Shown here one piece after another: positions 10,418 through 21,329 of a stretch of 64,000 nt of DNA; positions within the stretch are counted from its first letter, which is position 1, and each line of letters begins with the position of its first letter. The position numbers and the translations under genes were made by a program. The stretch is from Euglena gracilis (taxonomy: Eukaryota > Euglenida > Euglenophyceae > Euglenales): positions 31,582,012 through 31,646,011 of the forward strand of contig CP154954.1 of the NCBI GenBank assembly GCA_039621445.1. The letters are read 5' to 3'. The notes beneath the pieces were generated by a model, which saw nothing but the letters and a program-made list of their open reading frames with translations, searched no databases and was not told the origin of the DNA.

Positions 10418-10966
10418 TCACTTGAACGTGGCATCTGACTGGCCAAAATTTGCCTGCCGTACGTGTGTACATTTGAACTGCTGTTCTCCGGCCCGAACAG
10501 CCGGTTGTTTTGGCCTCATCTGTTTGGCAGTTAAGTGTAATGAATTGATGACGTGCAAACGACCTGTGACTGTTTGACACCTTTTCTGCAACAGCGCTGC
10601 ATTACAAGAAGTCGAAATTTGGCACCTGAAATGCCCGGGGATGTGTCGGGCCGGAGTCCGTTTTCTGGCTATTCTCCACCATTTTTCCCTTGAAAAACGT
10701 AAAACACAGCAGTTTTTGTGCATAATTTGTGGGGGGTGAGTCCCACAGCTTTGATGAAACCAATCGAATGGCAAAGGTTCAACAATTCCTTGCAACCAAA
10801 GTAACGGGTGTTTGAGGGCTATCTCTCTCTGGCTGTTGGTTGCCATGCACTGGCACCACGTCGTCCCCCCCAGTCTCACGGCCCGATTGCGGGTTATAAC
10901 GTTGCCGCTGCGCTGGGTGTTGTTGCACCGGGGAGGTCGATGCCAGCCTGGTGGGTGCTGAAGCAT
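10418..10966 (-). CDS. Unassigned 182-aa minus-strand ORF
   Basis: The ORF has balanced composition with segments such as ALKHPLLWLQGIVEPLPFDW and REKWWRIARKRTPARHIPGH. No domain is recognised. The opposite strand just to the right carries an exon with a better intron signal, so only one of the two is likely real. Confidence 0.2.
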   Translation of the reverse strand: MLQHPPGWHRPPRCNNTQRSGNVITRNRAVRLGGTTWCQCMATNSQREIALKHPLLWLQGIVEPLPFDWFHQSCGTHPPQIMHKNCCVLRFSREKWWRIARKRTPARHIPGHFRCQISTSCNAALLQKRCQTVTGRLHVINSLHLTAKQMRPKQPAVRAGEQQFKCTHVRQANFGQSDATFK

Positions 10967-11129
10967 CAGCAGCTGATGTGGCTGCAGCAGCTAAGCCCAA
11001 GCCGCGGGCCAATGGCAGGGCCCTTGGGACCCTAAAATTGGCGCCGGCGAACGTGCACTGTTATCAGGTAGGTGCGCACCCACCTTCAGGAGATCCTCTG
11101 TTTCCATTTTTTAGGGGACCTGCCAATGA
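10936..11129 (+). CDS. Possible 3' exons of an Ala-rich gene with a 47-nt intron
   Basis: The plus-strand frame reads GAEASAADVAAAAKPKPRAN to ...NVHCYQ and stops at a canonical CAG|GTAGGT donor (GT at 11068-11069). A pyrimidine-rich acceptor ends at 11114. In phase, the next codons give Gly-Thr-Cys-Gln-stop (11115-11129). The 5' portion is not resolved: an in-frame stop lies about 60 bases upstream of the Ala-rich part. Function unknown. Confidence 0.25.
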
Positions 11130-11452
11130 ACCAGAAACAGCACCCCAATACCATGTGCCGGAGGAGACGGTGTAGTCATTTGGGTTGAACCCGTTCAGAA
11201 GCCACTAAAGGTAGCTGCCGGAGGTCCAAATGAAGCCGCTTTTTACTCCTCCATTGGTGGTTCATTTGCGCATTTGCGCTCATCACGTTGTTTGTAGGCG
11301 CAAATGCACAAAACAACCAGATGTAAATTGCGCGATTTCTTTCATGTTGTTCGTTTGCGCATTTGCGCCCAGAAACAACATGCGCGCAAATGCGCAAATG
11401 AACCACATCTGCTGCTGGCGTTTAACGGTGGTGTTTCCGTCACACCCTTCTT

Positions 11453-11523
11453 TGTGTTTATGTGCGCATTTGCGCCCACCAACACAAGCTGTGTTGATGG
11501 GCGCAAATGCGCGCATAAACACA
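11453..11523. repeat. 71-bp hairpin, 34-bp arms
   Basis: Two family-B palindromes face each other. The arm 11453-11486 matches the inverse complement of 11490-11523 at 32 of 34 positions, with a 3-nt loop (agc). The smaller palindromes inside each arm allow alternative cruciform folds. Confidence 0.85.
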
Positions 11524-12179
11524 ATTTTTGTTTGTGCGCGCATTTTCGCAAATAAACACAATTTTGTCCTTCAAGGGTTGGGCTTCCTTCCGCTGGGTTC
11601 TTTGCCACAAAACTGGTTTGCGGATCCCGGGCATAACTTGGGTGGAAGACACCCGTCCCCTTCATTCCCTGTGGACCCTATTTCTTCCCCTCTGCGCTTC
11701 CCCCGCACTTACCTTCCTTGCCCTGCGTCCTTCCTCCTGGCTTGGTCACACCACACCCACACACCCTGGCACCTCCTCCCCAAACTTTAACAAACAACTA
11801 AAACAACACCACGACAAGGCACTGCAAGCAACACAGTCCGGCAAACACCCAGGAGGCACTCCGCCGGCAGCTCAGGTTCACCCGGGGAAGCAGCCGAAAA
11901 GAACAACAAGGGCAGTAAAGGTCCCGTTCCTGTACCGCTTTTTTACGTTTTTTTCACTCCCGGGGAGGAAGGTTCCGGGGGTTTCGATGTGCGAAGTCCG
12001 TTTCCGGCCCCCCAAAAAAACACCATTTTTTGCCAAAATCCCAGGGGTCACACCGCCAAAAACAGATTTTTGCTCATTTTTAGCACTCTCTTGTCACCGT
12101 GTTTTCAAACCACCCGGAGATACACAGCCGAAGTCAAAAATTTTGCAAATTTGCGCAAATGCGCAAATCAACATATAAA

Positions 12180-13385
12180 AAATTAAGTGCGAATTCGGCC
12201 GCCTAAGCCAAATTAGCTTAATATTGAACCAAATCGGTCCAGAATAGAACAAACTGACAAAAAATAATCAAATTGGCCAAAACTGGCCAAACTGGGCAAA
12301 ATGGGCAAAAAAAAATTAGAGAGAGCATCGCCCAGCATTGCCCCCAGGATCATTTGACGTGATTGGCTGTTCGGGCTGCACCTCATGATGGGACAGGGGG
12401 TACTGATGGGAAGAAACTGGGGGGGGGGGGGGCGGGGGCTCGGTCCCCCCAGCATTATTTCTTTAAAGGCGCCTGCAGAAACCTGCAAAAACTTAAAAAA
12501 AAAAAGCCTGAAAAGGTTTTTGGCCAAAATGCCTTAAAAACCTCAAATAACCTCAAAAAATGCACCCTGGAAAATTTCCGAATTTCAAGCAAAAAAAATA
12601 ATAATAATAATAAATCGCAAAATCTCGGTAAAAACAGGCGAATTCCAGGGGGAAAAAATGATTTCTGGCATCGCAGGAACATTTATCTATCCACCCAAAA
12701 CTCAAAAAAATGGTTTGATTTTCAACCTGGACCGATGTTGGTACGATGCCCAGATGGCTCTTTGACCGCCAATGGGAAATGAACGCCTTAAAAATTCTTT
12801 TAAACCTCAAACCGTCTTAAAAAAAAAACGTTAAAAAAAACACCTTAAAAAAACCTTAAAAACCATTTCAGAATTTTTGCCGTATAAAAATAAATGCCTG
12901 GGCCCCCCTCTCTGGATAGATGTGGGGCTCAGAGAGAATAGTCGGATAGCCGTTTTCCGAAGATGTAGATTCCATTTATTGTTGGAACAACCCTGAGTTT
13001 GCTTGGGTGACAATCGCAAAAAAAATTACTCAAAACAAAAAGCCTTTGGAAGACAAACAAGCGAAGACCAAAGGAAGAGGTGGTGGGTTGTTGACTCCGA
13101 GGGGGAAGACTGATCGAAACAAAAAAAATTGGAGAAGCAACACCAAAAGAGGTCACCGTGGGGATCAAATCTGCTCCAATCCGGATGAGAAGGCGACATG
13201 GGGCATGGGGCATGGGGAGACACGCGCAGTGGCCACAGCGGGTACTCCATCGCCCCAGACAGGCAGGCGCTCCGCCGCGTGAAATTCCCCGCCTGGCAGA
13301 GGAGCCAGTGGGACATGGGAGGGGGGGGGGGCAGTTGCACACCCGTCCAGTCCAGGGATTTTTTTAAAAGAAATCCCACTCCCTT
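12180..13385. other. Repeat-like spacer, no recognised gene
   Basis: This holds degenerate GGCCAAAACTGG-type repeats (12265-12310), a poly-G block (12420-12440), A-rich DNA (12490-12860) and short overlapping frames. Nothing supports a gene. Confidence 0.35.
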
Positions 13386-14660
13386 TATCTACAATGCAAT
13401 GAGGCAAAGAGGCCGAAAATTTTTCTTCCCACAATTGACCTCCCCCAAAAGTGGGTCCCCCAGACCTACCGCCCCCCCCCCAAAACCCCCACCCACTCAG
13501 CCCAACCCCTTGGGGGGGGGGGGGGTATGGTGGATCCACCAACCCTCCCCCCATTTTCCCATGGCCCAACCTAAAAAAAAATATATAATTCCCTCCTCCA
13601 GCCACATATTCAGCCGCGAATTGGTCCAAACTGGGTAAGATTGGCCCCCAGTTTCGACTCTGCCATTTTGCCGGGGTAAAATTTTTGTTCAAAAAAAATA
13701 GATTTTTCGAAAATATTTCGAGAAAACGAACATCATTCCCGGAAGTGTCTGACTGACCATATGTACCCCTGGAGGCCCTCTATCACCCCCCTTGTCGGCG
13801 GCCATTTTGGCCGCCGACACGCCTGGTCCGTGTTCCGGAGCGCTTTTGTGGCCCAAAACGGCCATTTCGAGGTGTTTTTGGGCCATTTTCTTTGGGTCAA
13901 AAAAATCGATTTTTCCAAATATCTCGACAATGAAGCAAAATCAAAGAAAATGTCCGGAGAAAAAACAAAAAAGCCTTGGAATGCCCTATCCAACCGTGCT
14001 TTCCTTTTCCCCCAACTCTTCGTGTAGCCCAAGTAACGGCCATTTTTCGGCCAATTTTGGCCCATTTCTGAGGCACCTTGGGCTGTTTTCAAGGTCAAAA
14101 AAAAACCATGTTTCCAAAATGTTTCGGAAATGAAGCAAAATCAAGCGAAATGTCCGGAGACCTAAATTGAAGCCCTTGGAACGCCCTATCTAACACTAAT
14201 CTGATTTCCCCGCAACTCCCCGCCCAGCCCAAGTTACAGCCATATTTCGGCCAATTCTGGCCATTTTGTACATGCACAGTTTTGGCCCGTTTTCGGCCAT
14301 TTCGGGTCAACAAAAGTCGAAAAAATTGAGAAAAAAATGACATGAAACCATGTTGTTTGGCCTCCCGGAAAACTGTTCACGGGCCGAAAATGAGCGTTTT
14401 TTTGTCCCCGGCCCTGTTTTTGGACCGAAACCCACAGATTTTAGGTCATTTCTGGGTCAAAAAAGTTCCGGGCTGGGCCTGCCAAGCTGTGCCGGTACGC
14501 CAAGCCGCCGGCCGGGCCCGGGCCGGGACGTGCCGGGCCGCCGGGCTGGGCCAAGCCACCCTGGCTGCCACACGCCCCAACCACCTGCTGCTGCATGGCA
14601 CCATCGCATATGTAAAGAGCTCAGCACTACACAAAACCTGGTTAAATGTAGGAAGGTCAA
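13386..14660 (+). repeat. Family R200, copy 1 (~200-bp degenerate units)
   Basis: Repeated modules contain CAAAATATCTCG, GAAATGAAGCAAAATCAAAG, AAATGTCCGGAGA, CCCTTGGAACGCCCTATC and CAACTCCCCGCC. The CCCTATC mark recurs at about 13984 and 14185, a period of ~200 bp. The tail holds a GGCC/GGGCC-rich minisatellite (14461-14580) and the mark AGAGCTCAGCACTACACAAA. It is highly similar to 16.4-17.9 kb. No protein function is evident. Confidence 0.8.
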
Positions 14661-14698
14661 CCAAGAAGTGCAGTTATGGTCATGAAGCCCAAAAATTT

Positions 14699-14757
14699 CC
14701 CCATTTTAGGTCATTTTAGGCCATTTTAGGCCATTTTAGGCCATTTCAGGCCATCTT
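14699..14757 (+). repeat. TTTTAGGCCA decamer array
   Basis: Five units at 10-bp spacing; a second short array of the same unit lies at 15815-15858. T-tracts in helical phase predict bent DNA. Confidence 0.85.
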
Positions 14758-14759
14758 GA

Positions 14760-15810
14760 GGTGGGCTTCTGAAAATAATAATTTTGCGTCATTTTTGTCC
14801 CGAAAACTGTACCATAACGTGTGCAAACCTTCTCTTATTCAATAATAAGAAATGCTAACCCAAAAAAAGCATGCAAAATTCATGAACACTGGATCAAAAC
14901 CATGGGAAGCTCAACAAATCTTAATTTCTACCCATAGAGGAATTCTGAACAGTAAGAGTGTACGGCAGTGAAATTTTTCAGGAAAAAAGGTTGGACAAAT
15001 ACTAAAAAATTTTATTTGCGCCCAAAGAAAGTGCCTGGTCTTTTTGTGTTTTGTGAAATCTACACCATTTTGCGGGATTTCGCAAAAAAAAACATTTTTT
15101 TCTGAAAGATGAAGCTGTTGCCGGGTGAAATTCAATGTGATTTTGGTATTGGTTTAGCCATTTAGTTTCGGCATAAATGAGAGAGGATGGCAGAGATCAA
15201 AGGGCAAAGCTGAGAGCAATTCCTCTTCTCCGTGATTGTTTTTCCCCTTTGGGGAAACTTAATACTAAAAAGAAAGCCCTCTGAACACGTTCATAAAAAG
15301 GAGAGAATCTCATTCATAAGTTGTTTGTGATTGTTTTTGGGTCATTTGATCATTCGGCGTGTTTTATTTGTGGTTTTGGAAAAACCCCAAAATTTAGCTG
15401 GTTTGTGATTTGAAGGAATCCCCGGCACCTGACGAATAAGCATGCACATCTTTCAATTAAGGTTTTTCCAACATCTTTCATCTTTTTCCCCCCTCTTTTT
15501 ACCCATGCTTCCAAATTTGCACTGTTTCATTATTTGTGAAACAGACATGAATATCACACCAAAAAAAGATGGGAGCAAGAAGAAATACAGCTGTCCAACC
15601 CTTCAAAATTCAGTTACCAAAAGCAGGTTGGGCACCGTGGATTTGGGGACTGATACTATTATGAGTTGGGATTAAAAAAAGGGCCTTGTGGGGCTGTGCT
15701 CCTTCACCAAATCCACTGTTTGCCGTCCACATTAACAAAGGACACCGAAATTCATTACCTGAATAGCTTCAGTTGTTCACAAAAAAATTATTGTGCAACA
15801 GAATGTTTCC
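14760..15810. other. A/T-rich spacer, no recognised gene
   Basis: Open frames are short (77 aa at most) and none shows a known motif. Confidence 0.4.
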
Positions 15811-15889
15811 CATTAGGCCATTTTAGGCCATTTTAGGCCATTTTAGGCGATTTTAGGGACCCCACCTATAGGGGGTCAAGTGAAAAAAA

Positions 15890-16075
15890 TGACCCTTTTG
15901 GGGGGGTCCCGGGAACCCCCCGGTCGGTCCGGACCCCCCTGGCAGGTGGGGGGGGTGGTCCGGACCCCCCCCCTGCGGGCCAGGAGGAGGGGGGGGGGGG
16001 GGGGGGGGGGCACCCCCCCACCTAAACCATGTACGCCCTCCTTATGTCAAACCCTGCCCCTCCCCCCCCTGGGTA
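15890..16075. repeat. Poly-G/poly-C hairpin block
   Basis: Alternating G- and C-runs include ggtccggacc steps and an ~18-nt G-run at about 15990-16010. They have strong hairpin and G-quadruplex potential; no coding. Confidence 0.6.
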
Positions 16076-16077
16076 GG

Positions 16078-16719
16078 TGATAAAAACCACAGATTATCAC
16101 CATCATCCTGGCCCGGTTCCCAGAATTTTTTTTAGTCGCAGCGACTGGATCCCGAGTTTCCGAATGTTTGACCCCCAACTCCCCGCCAGGCCCGAGTTGT
16201 TCACCCTCGAATGGGTCCAAGCTGGGTGGGATTCGCTAACACCCCCCACAGTTTCAACTCTGTTAAAAGTTTCAACTCTACCATTTCGCCAGGGTGAGAT
16301 TTTCGGTCAAAAAAATAGATTTTTCGAAAATATCTCGAGAAAACACACATTATTTCCGGAAGTGTTGGTCTGGCCAAATGTACCCCCTGGAGGCCCTCTG
16401 TCATCCCCGGTTTGCCGTTTTGGGGGAGGTCAATTTTGGGAAGAAAAGTTTTCGGCCTCTCTGCCTCTTTGCACTAAAAATAAGGGAAACCCCCACCCAC
16501 TCAGCCCAACCCCTTGGGGGGGGGGGGGGGTATGGCGGACCCACCAACCCTCCCCCCATTTTCCCGTGGCCCAACCTGAAAAAATTATATATTATATTAT
16601 TATATATATATATAATGAGAATTATAAGAAAAATATTATCTATATTTATTAAGAATTAATATAGAATAAATAAAGAATAGAATTATTTTATTTATTATTT
16701 ATTAGAAATTAATAAGAAT

Positions 16720-16755
<36 letters not shown>

Positions 16756-17860
16756 ATTCCCTCCTCCAGCCACATATTCAGCCGCGAATGGGTCCAAACT
16801 GGGTAAGATTGGCCCCCAGTTTCGACTCTGCCATTTCTCCAGGGTAAAATTTTCGTTCAAAAAAATAGATTTTTCGAAAATATTTCGAGAAAACGAACAT
16901 CATTCCTGGAAATGTATGACTAACCAAATGTACCCCTGGAGGCCCTCTATCGCACCCCGTGTCGGCGGCCATTTTGGCCGCCGACACGCCGGAGTGCTTT
17001 TGTGGCCCAAAACGGCCATTTGGAGGTGTTTTTGGGCCATTTTCTTTGGGTTAAAAAATCGATTTTTCCAAAATATCTCGACAATGAAGCAAAATCAAAG
17101 AAAATGTCCGGAGAAAAAAAAAGAAGCCTTGGAATGCCCTATCCAACCGTGCTTTACTTTTCCCCAAACTCTTCGTGTAGCTCAAGTAACGGCCATTTTT
17201 CGGCAAATGTTGGCCCATTTAAGGGGTCATCTTGGGTTGTTTTCGGGGTCAAAACCCTGATTTTTTCAAAATATCTCGGAAATGAAGCAAAGAAAAATCA
17301 AAGGAAATGTCCGGAAATGTCTGAAATTGAAGCCCTTGGAACGCCCTATCTAACGGTGTTTTGATTTCCCCGTAACTCCCCGCCAGGCCCGAGATATGGC
17401 CGATTTACAGCCTAAAGCATCGTGGCAGGCTTCCGACTGTGCCATTTTCGGCCATGTCGAGGTCAAAAAGTCGAAAAAAAAAATGCCTGAAACCATGTTG
17501 TTTGGCCTCCCGGACCAGGAAAAACTGTTTTTGAGCCGAAAAATGAGCGTTTTTCGACCCCGGCCCCCCATTTTTGGCCAAAAAGCCATGCATTTTGTCC
17601 GGGCCGTGCACGCGTGTGCCAGGCTGCTGGGCTGCTGGCCAGGCCAGGCTGGGCCAGGCTGGGCCAGGCCGTGCTGTGCCATGCCGGGCCGCTGGGCCAG
17701 GCCGGGCCGTGTTGGGCCGCTGGGCCAGGCCAGCCCGCCGGGCCAGGCCGGGCTGCCGGGCCGCCGGGCCACCGACCCTCACCTCAAACATCTGCTGCAG
17801 CATGGCACCATCATACACGTAAAGAGCTCAGCACTACACAAAACCTGGTTATATTACATG
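16078..17860 (+). repeat. Family R200, copy 2
   Basis: The order of modules matches copy 1, with the CCCTATC mark at about 17137 and 17342 (period ~205 bp). The GGCC-rich minisatellite is longer (17610-17770) and the same AGAGCTCAGCACTACACAAA tail ends it. Differences from copy 1: an extra 5' segment (16078-16420), an expanded (AT)n tract, and a ~70-bp segment (about 16420-16485) that is inverted relative to copy 1 (13392-13455). Confidence 0.8.
16585..16757. repeat. AT-rich microsatellite
   Basis: Mostly (TA)n with interspersed TAAGAA/TTATTT. It lies inside R200 copy 2 where copy 1 has only a short atatata tract (13580-13590), so it is a local expansion. Confidence 0.9.
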
Positions 17861-17869
17861 ACAAAATAA

Positions 17870-18830
17870 ATGTGGTAATAACATAAATACAGAAATAACA
17901 CGTGTGTATTGTTTTCAGTGTGTGTTGTGGGTAGGAAGCAGGTGCGATCTTCCTTGATTTAAATCAGACCCCAACACCCTCAGATTGCCTTGAAACCCAG
18001 ACTGATCCCCACCCCTGTGTTATTTTCTTGCTGTGAGAAGGAAGAACTCTGACAATTCACAGTTCACACGTCCACATCACCACAAAAAAATTTGATGTCC
18101 GCAAGCAAACCTCAAAATTTTTTGGGAAATGCACATCAACTGCAAAATGGCCGCTACGGTGTGCATCACAAAAAAAAATTAATAAATATAAAGTCCAAAC
18201 CATTCACAAAATAGCCCAATGCTGTGGCATTATAAAATAACCCGCCCAAAAATAATATACACCCCCAAATAACATACACCCCAAATGAGATACTCCCCCC
18301 TGGCCGGGGACTTCGGCTGAGCAAATAAATTGAGTAAAGCAGAAAACGCAGTAAACGCAGAAAAGCAGAAAACACAGAATTTCTGTACAAAAGTAACACA
18401 CTTTGCCAAAAATGACTGGTACCAAAAAGCAACAGTTATGGTAACACCAACCTAAACATAGTGTCGAAAGGCAGCTTCCAACCATGCAACCCGCTGGTCG
18501 TCCAGTCGGATTGGGGGGGGGGGGTTGTATGGTGGGACCTGCTTTCAACTTTTCGGTCCCGCAGCACTGGGGAACCACGCGGTTTCTGGGCCACCGTCGG
18601 CGGATTTGGGGAGGGTTTCTACTTAATTTTAGGAATATGGTTAAGGTCAGGATCGAGGGACAAAGTTAAGCCAGAGGTTAGGTCCCTGTTTTGTAAGATT
18701 TTGAAACCTTATTTTGCCTTAAAAAAAAAATGCGCAAATTCGGCCGAAATACGGCCTAAATTCGTCCGAAAGGCGGCCTGACTTCTCCTTAACTTCCCAA
18801 AAATTGGAGCCCCCTGGCCTGCTGTCCTAA
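17870..18830. other. No recognised gene
   Basis: Mixed-composition DNA with a G-run at about 18514-18523 and degenerate CGGCC motifs at about 18740-18780. Nothing is assignable. Confidence 0.35.
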
Positions 18831-19132
18831 CCCTAACAAAGGATGGACATTGGATATCGGCCCATTTTGGGTTTATCGAAAACCTTGAATTTATCGGGTC
18901 CCAAAAAAATATCGTGAAATATCGACTTTATTGGGGGGGGGGGGGTGACGTACTTTTTTGTTGTATTTTGGGGCGATTCTGGGATTCTCCAAATCACAAA
19001 GTGAGGATATCGGGCAACAAAATGATCATATCGGTTTTATCGACTTTCATTGAGATATCAGGGTGTCAATTTATCCAAATTTATCAGGGCCCCTCCCCTA
19101 AAACCAATATCAATATACATCCTTGCCCTAAC
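18831..19132. mobile_element. 288-bp inverted-repeat element, family M2, 7-bp TSD
   Basis: AAAGGATGGACATTGGATAT begins at 18838; an imperfect inverse ends ATACATCCTTG at 19125. The direct repeat ccctaac flanks it (18831-18837 and 19126-19132). Since ccctaac is also the telomere-like unit present here, the TSD is suggestive rather than proven. The interior has recurrent TTTATCGA motifs and a G-run. End fragments of the same family occur at about 41552-41632 and 53683-53732. Confidence 0.6.
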
Positions 19133-19139
19133 CCTATCC

Positions 19140-21050
19140 CAATCAATATCCCCAAAACTTCCCGAAGGTCGGACCCGGGTCCCGCCATACGACCCTCCCC
19201 CATCCAATTGGATGACCTGTCGTATAGTTGTATAGTTGGGTCGTATAGTTGGGAGCTGCCAGTCAAAAATATGCAAATGCAGAAACCATGTGGGTATGCG
19301 CCTTTTGGGCGGGTCTGTTTGAGTTTGAAGGATTTGCCCAAATAATATGCCCCCCAAATAATATCCCCCTCCAGACCCCGACTTCGGCTACCAAAATAAT
19401 ATATCCCCCGGGTGTATCATTTGGGAGGGGGTTATGTTTAAACACCAGTGATGGCCAGGGGGGGAAATATGCGTAAAACCAGATACCAAAGTTTGCACAA
19501 AAATATGCACCAAAAAAAATGCGAAATATGCTCGAAGACATATGTGGGAAACAAAACAATTTTCTGGAACTGTGCCATTTTTGGCCATGTTCATGACCCC
19601 ACTTGGCAAACCATTTTGGGCCCATTTCCACTCATTATCCGCACAATCAGCCATTTACGGGCAATTTTCGACCAATTTCGAGCCATTCAAGGGTCATTAA
19701 ACGCCAACTTTGACAACCACTTGGCCATTTTTAGCCATTTTTAACCACCAAAAAAAAAAGCAAAAGTGGCCAATGGTGGTCAGAGATGGCTCAAAAATGG
19801 CCCATAGTGGCCAAAAGGGCCAAAATCGCCAAAAAAAAATGGCCGAAAATGGTCCCAGCGTGCAACAAATTGAGGCTGAAACCCCAGAAACGTGTGGTCA
19901 AAATATGCAAGAATGGGCAAATATGCAGGATTATCCTGAAAAATCTCAAACTTGCACTATATATGCACAAAATATATATAAAATGTGTGCTTTTTGGCCA
20001 AAATACGCACATGTAAATATCCGATTTGGGCAAAAAAAAAATCAAAATGACAGACAGTTTCTTTAAACAGGTCCAGAAACATTTGGGCTTTTTCACCACC
20101 CAAAATTTCCCTGACGTGTGCCCATCTCCCCTCCCCCCATAGGAAGGAATTTTACTGTTTGGATTTGCGAAAGTGCAAAGCAAATCTACAGACCCAAATG
20201 TGTGCGATGTGGTTGGCCCCTCGCACAGGAGAGATTGGAGGGCATGTTTTGCACATACTTCGCATATTTCGTGCGATTGAATGCCATTAATTGTTGATTC
20301 ACAGAGAGGTGCCAAAATTTTTCGTGCTGAAATATCATAACTTGTGATTTCATAACTGCCCAAATATTTCCAGGCCATTTCAAAAAATTTGGCCGAATTA
20401 TTTCCCAACAGCTTTGTCAACCGCATTTTTTTATGTGCCCAACCCTCCCAAATATGTTGGTGAGAATGTTGAAAAGCAAAAGGGCACATGCAATGCAAAC
20501 CTGATATAGGCCAGTTGATAGGCCTTTATAGGCAACCAAGAAATAGGTGTAGTCCGAGGGGATGGCAAAAGTTTGGCCCACAGCAGATGCGCATCCTCCG
20601 AGCCTGTAGCAATGCCGCAAGAGGGAATTTCATCAACCAAATGTCACCAAAAACGAAATTTCTGACAATTTTGGGAAAATTCATGTTGTAGGGAGTGTGC
20701 TGGGTAGCCTTGGGGCGTTGGGAATTCTTTGACCTGACAACCCCTCCCACAGCCGACCAAGCAAACCAGATCCTGCTGGCACGTGGTTTTTCACAAGTGG
20801 GTGGGGGTCACCAGCCACCAAAAGTTCCTTCTGAAAATGCAACAACACAAAGTTGCACCTCCTCAATTGGCACTAAGGTTACTAGTTTGCCGGGGAAAAG
20901 GAGACAGGCACATGGGGACTTGTGGTTAGTTAATTGACAGAAAGAACAAGGACAGAGTGCCTTCAACCTAAGTGTTGGACGATGCTGTTGTGGGCCCCAC
21001 CTTCCCCGGTATAGTCCCTGGTCGTGACACAAAGCATCGACCTGTCAACA
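19140..21050. other. Repeat-like spacer with an unassigned minus-strand coding trace (20640-20160)
   Basis: 19570-19860 is made of degenerate GGCCATTTT/AAAATGGCC units. On the minus strand from about 20640 to 20160 the frames have normal composition (ISWLPIKAYQLAYIRFALHV, then KLLGNNSAKFFEMAWKYLGS and HEICEVCAKHALQSLL). The C-x2-C-x2-H spacing hints at a zinc finger, but I do not recognise the protein. Confidence 0.25.
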
Positions 21051-21064
21051 GCTCGCGATGCGAC

Positions 21065-21320
21065 CAGGGTTTTTTAAAGACCGGGGGAGGGGGGTCCCAC
21101 CCACCCACCCCTTGGGGGCCCCCCGAGGGGGGGTCCTGGGGACCCACTCACTTTTCCCCGCCAATGGCCAAAAAATAACAAAAAATGCCAAAAATAACAC
21201 ACACCTTTTTCAAAAAAATTTCGGCGCCGAAAAACATATCCCACTCCCCCCTGGGGGGACCCCCCCCCCAGGGGAGGGGGGGCTCGGCCGGACCCACCCA
21301 CCCCAGGAGGTCAGACTTGG
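21065..21320. mobile_element. Degenerate M1-like MITE
   Basis: It begins CAGGGTTTTTTAAAGACC, resembling the M1 end, and shows the same internal plan: C/G-run blocks, a TTTCGGCGCCGAAA hairpin, then C/G-run blocks. The right end (GGTCAGACTT at about 21309) is not a good inverted match and no TSD is found, so it is old or truncated. Confidence 0.45.
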
Positions 21321-21329
21321 TTTCCACAA

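Larger units (their letters stand above)
9511..12175. repeat. Dispersed palindrome family B (GCGCAAATGCGC core, ~16 copies)
   Basis: Motifs of the form TTTGTGNGCGCAAATGCGC with flanking ACAAAC recur at about 9511, 9868, 9898, 9950, 9980, 10130, 10163, 10220, 10258, 11262, 11296, 11352, 11379, 11458, 11498, 11529 and 12152. Many are paired as inverted neighbours, producing long hairpins (see 11453-11523 and about 10241-10267). The family is absent from the rest of the window. Reading frames across it repeat KCAHK or CAFAPTN and are artefacts. Confidence 0.8.

Noticed and set aside
13840-14360. Protein-coding gene in R200 (KKSIFPNISTMKQNQRKCPE)
   Set aside because: The frames follow the ~200-bp DNA repeat units, change phase between units and are not conserved in reading frame among copies.
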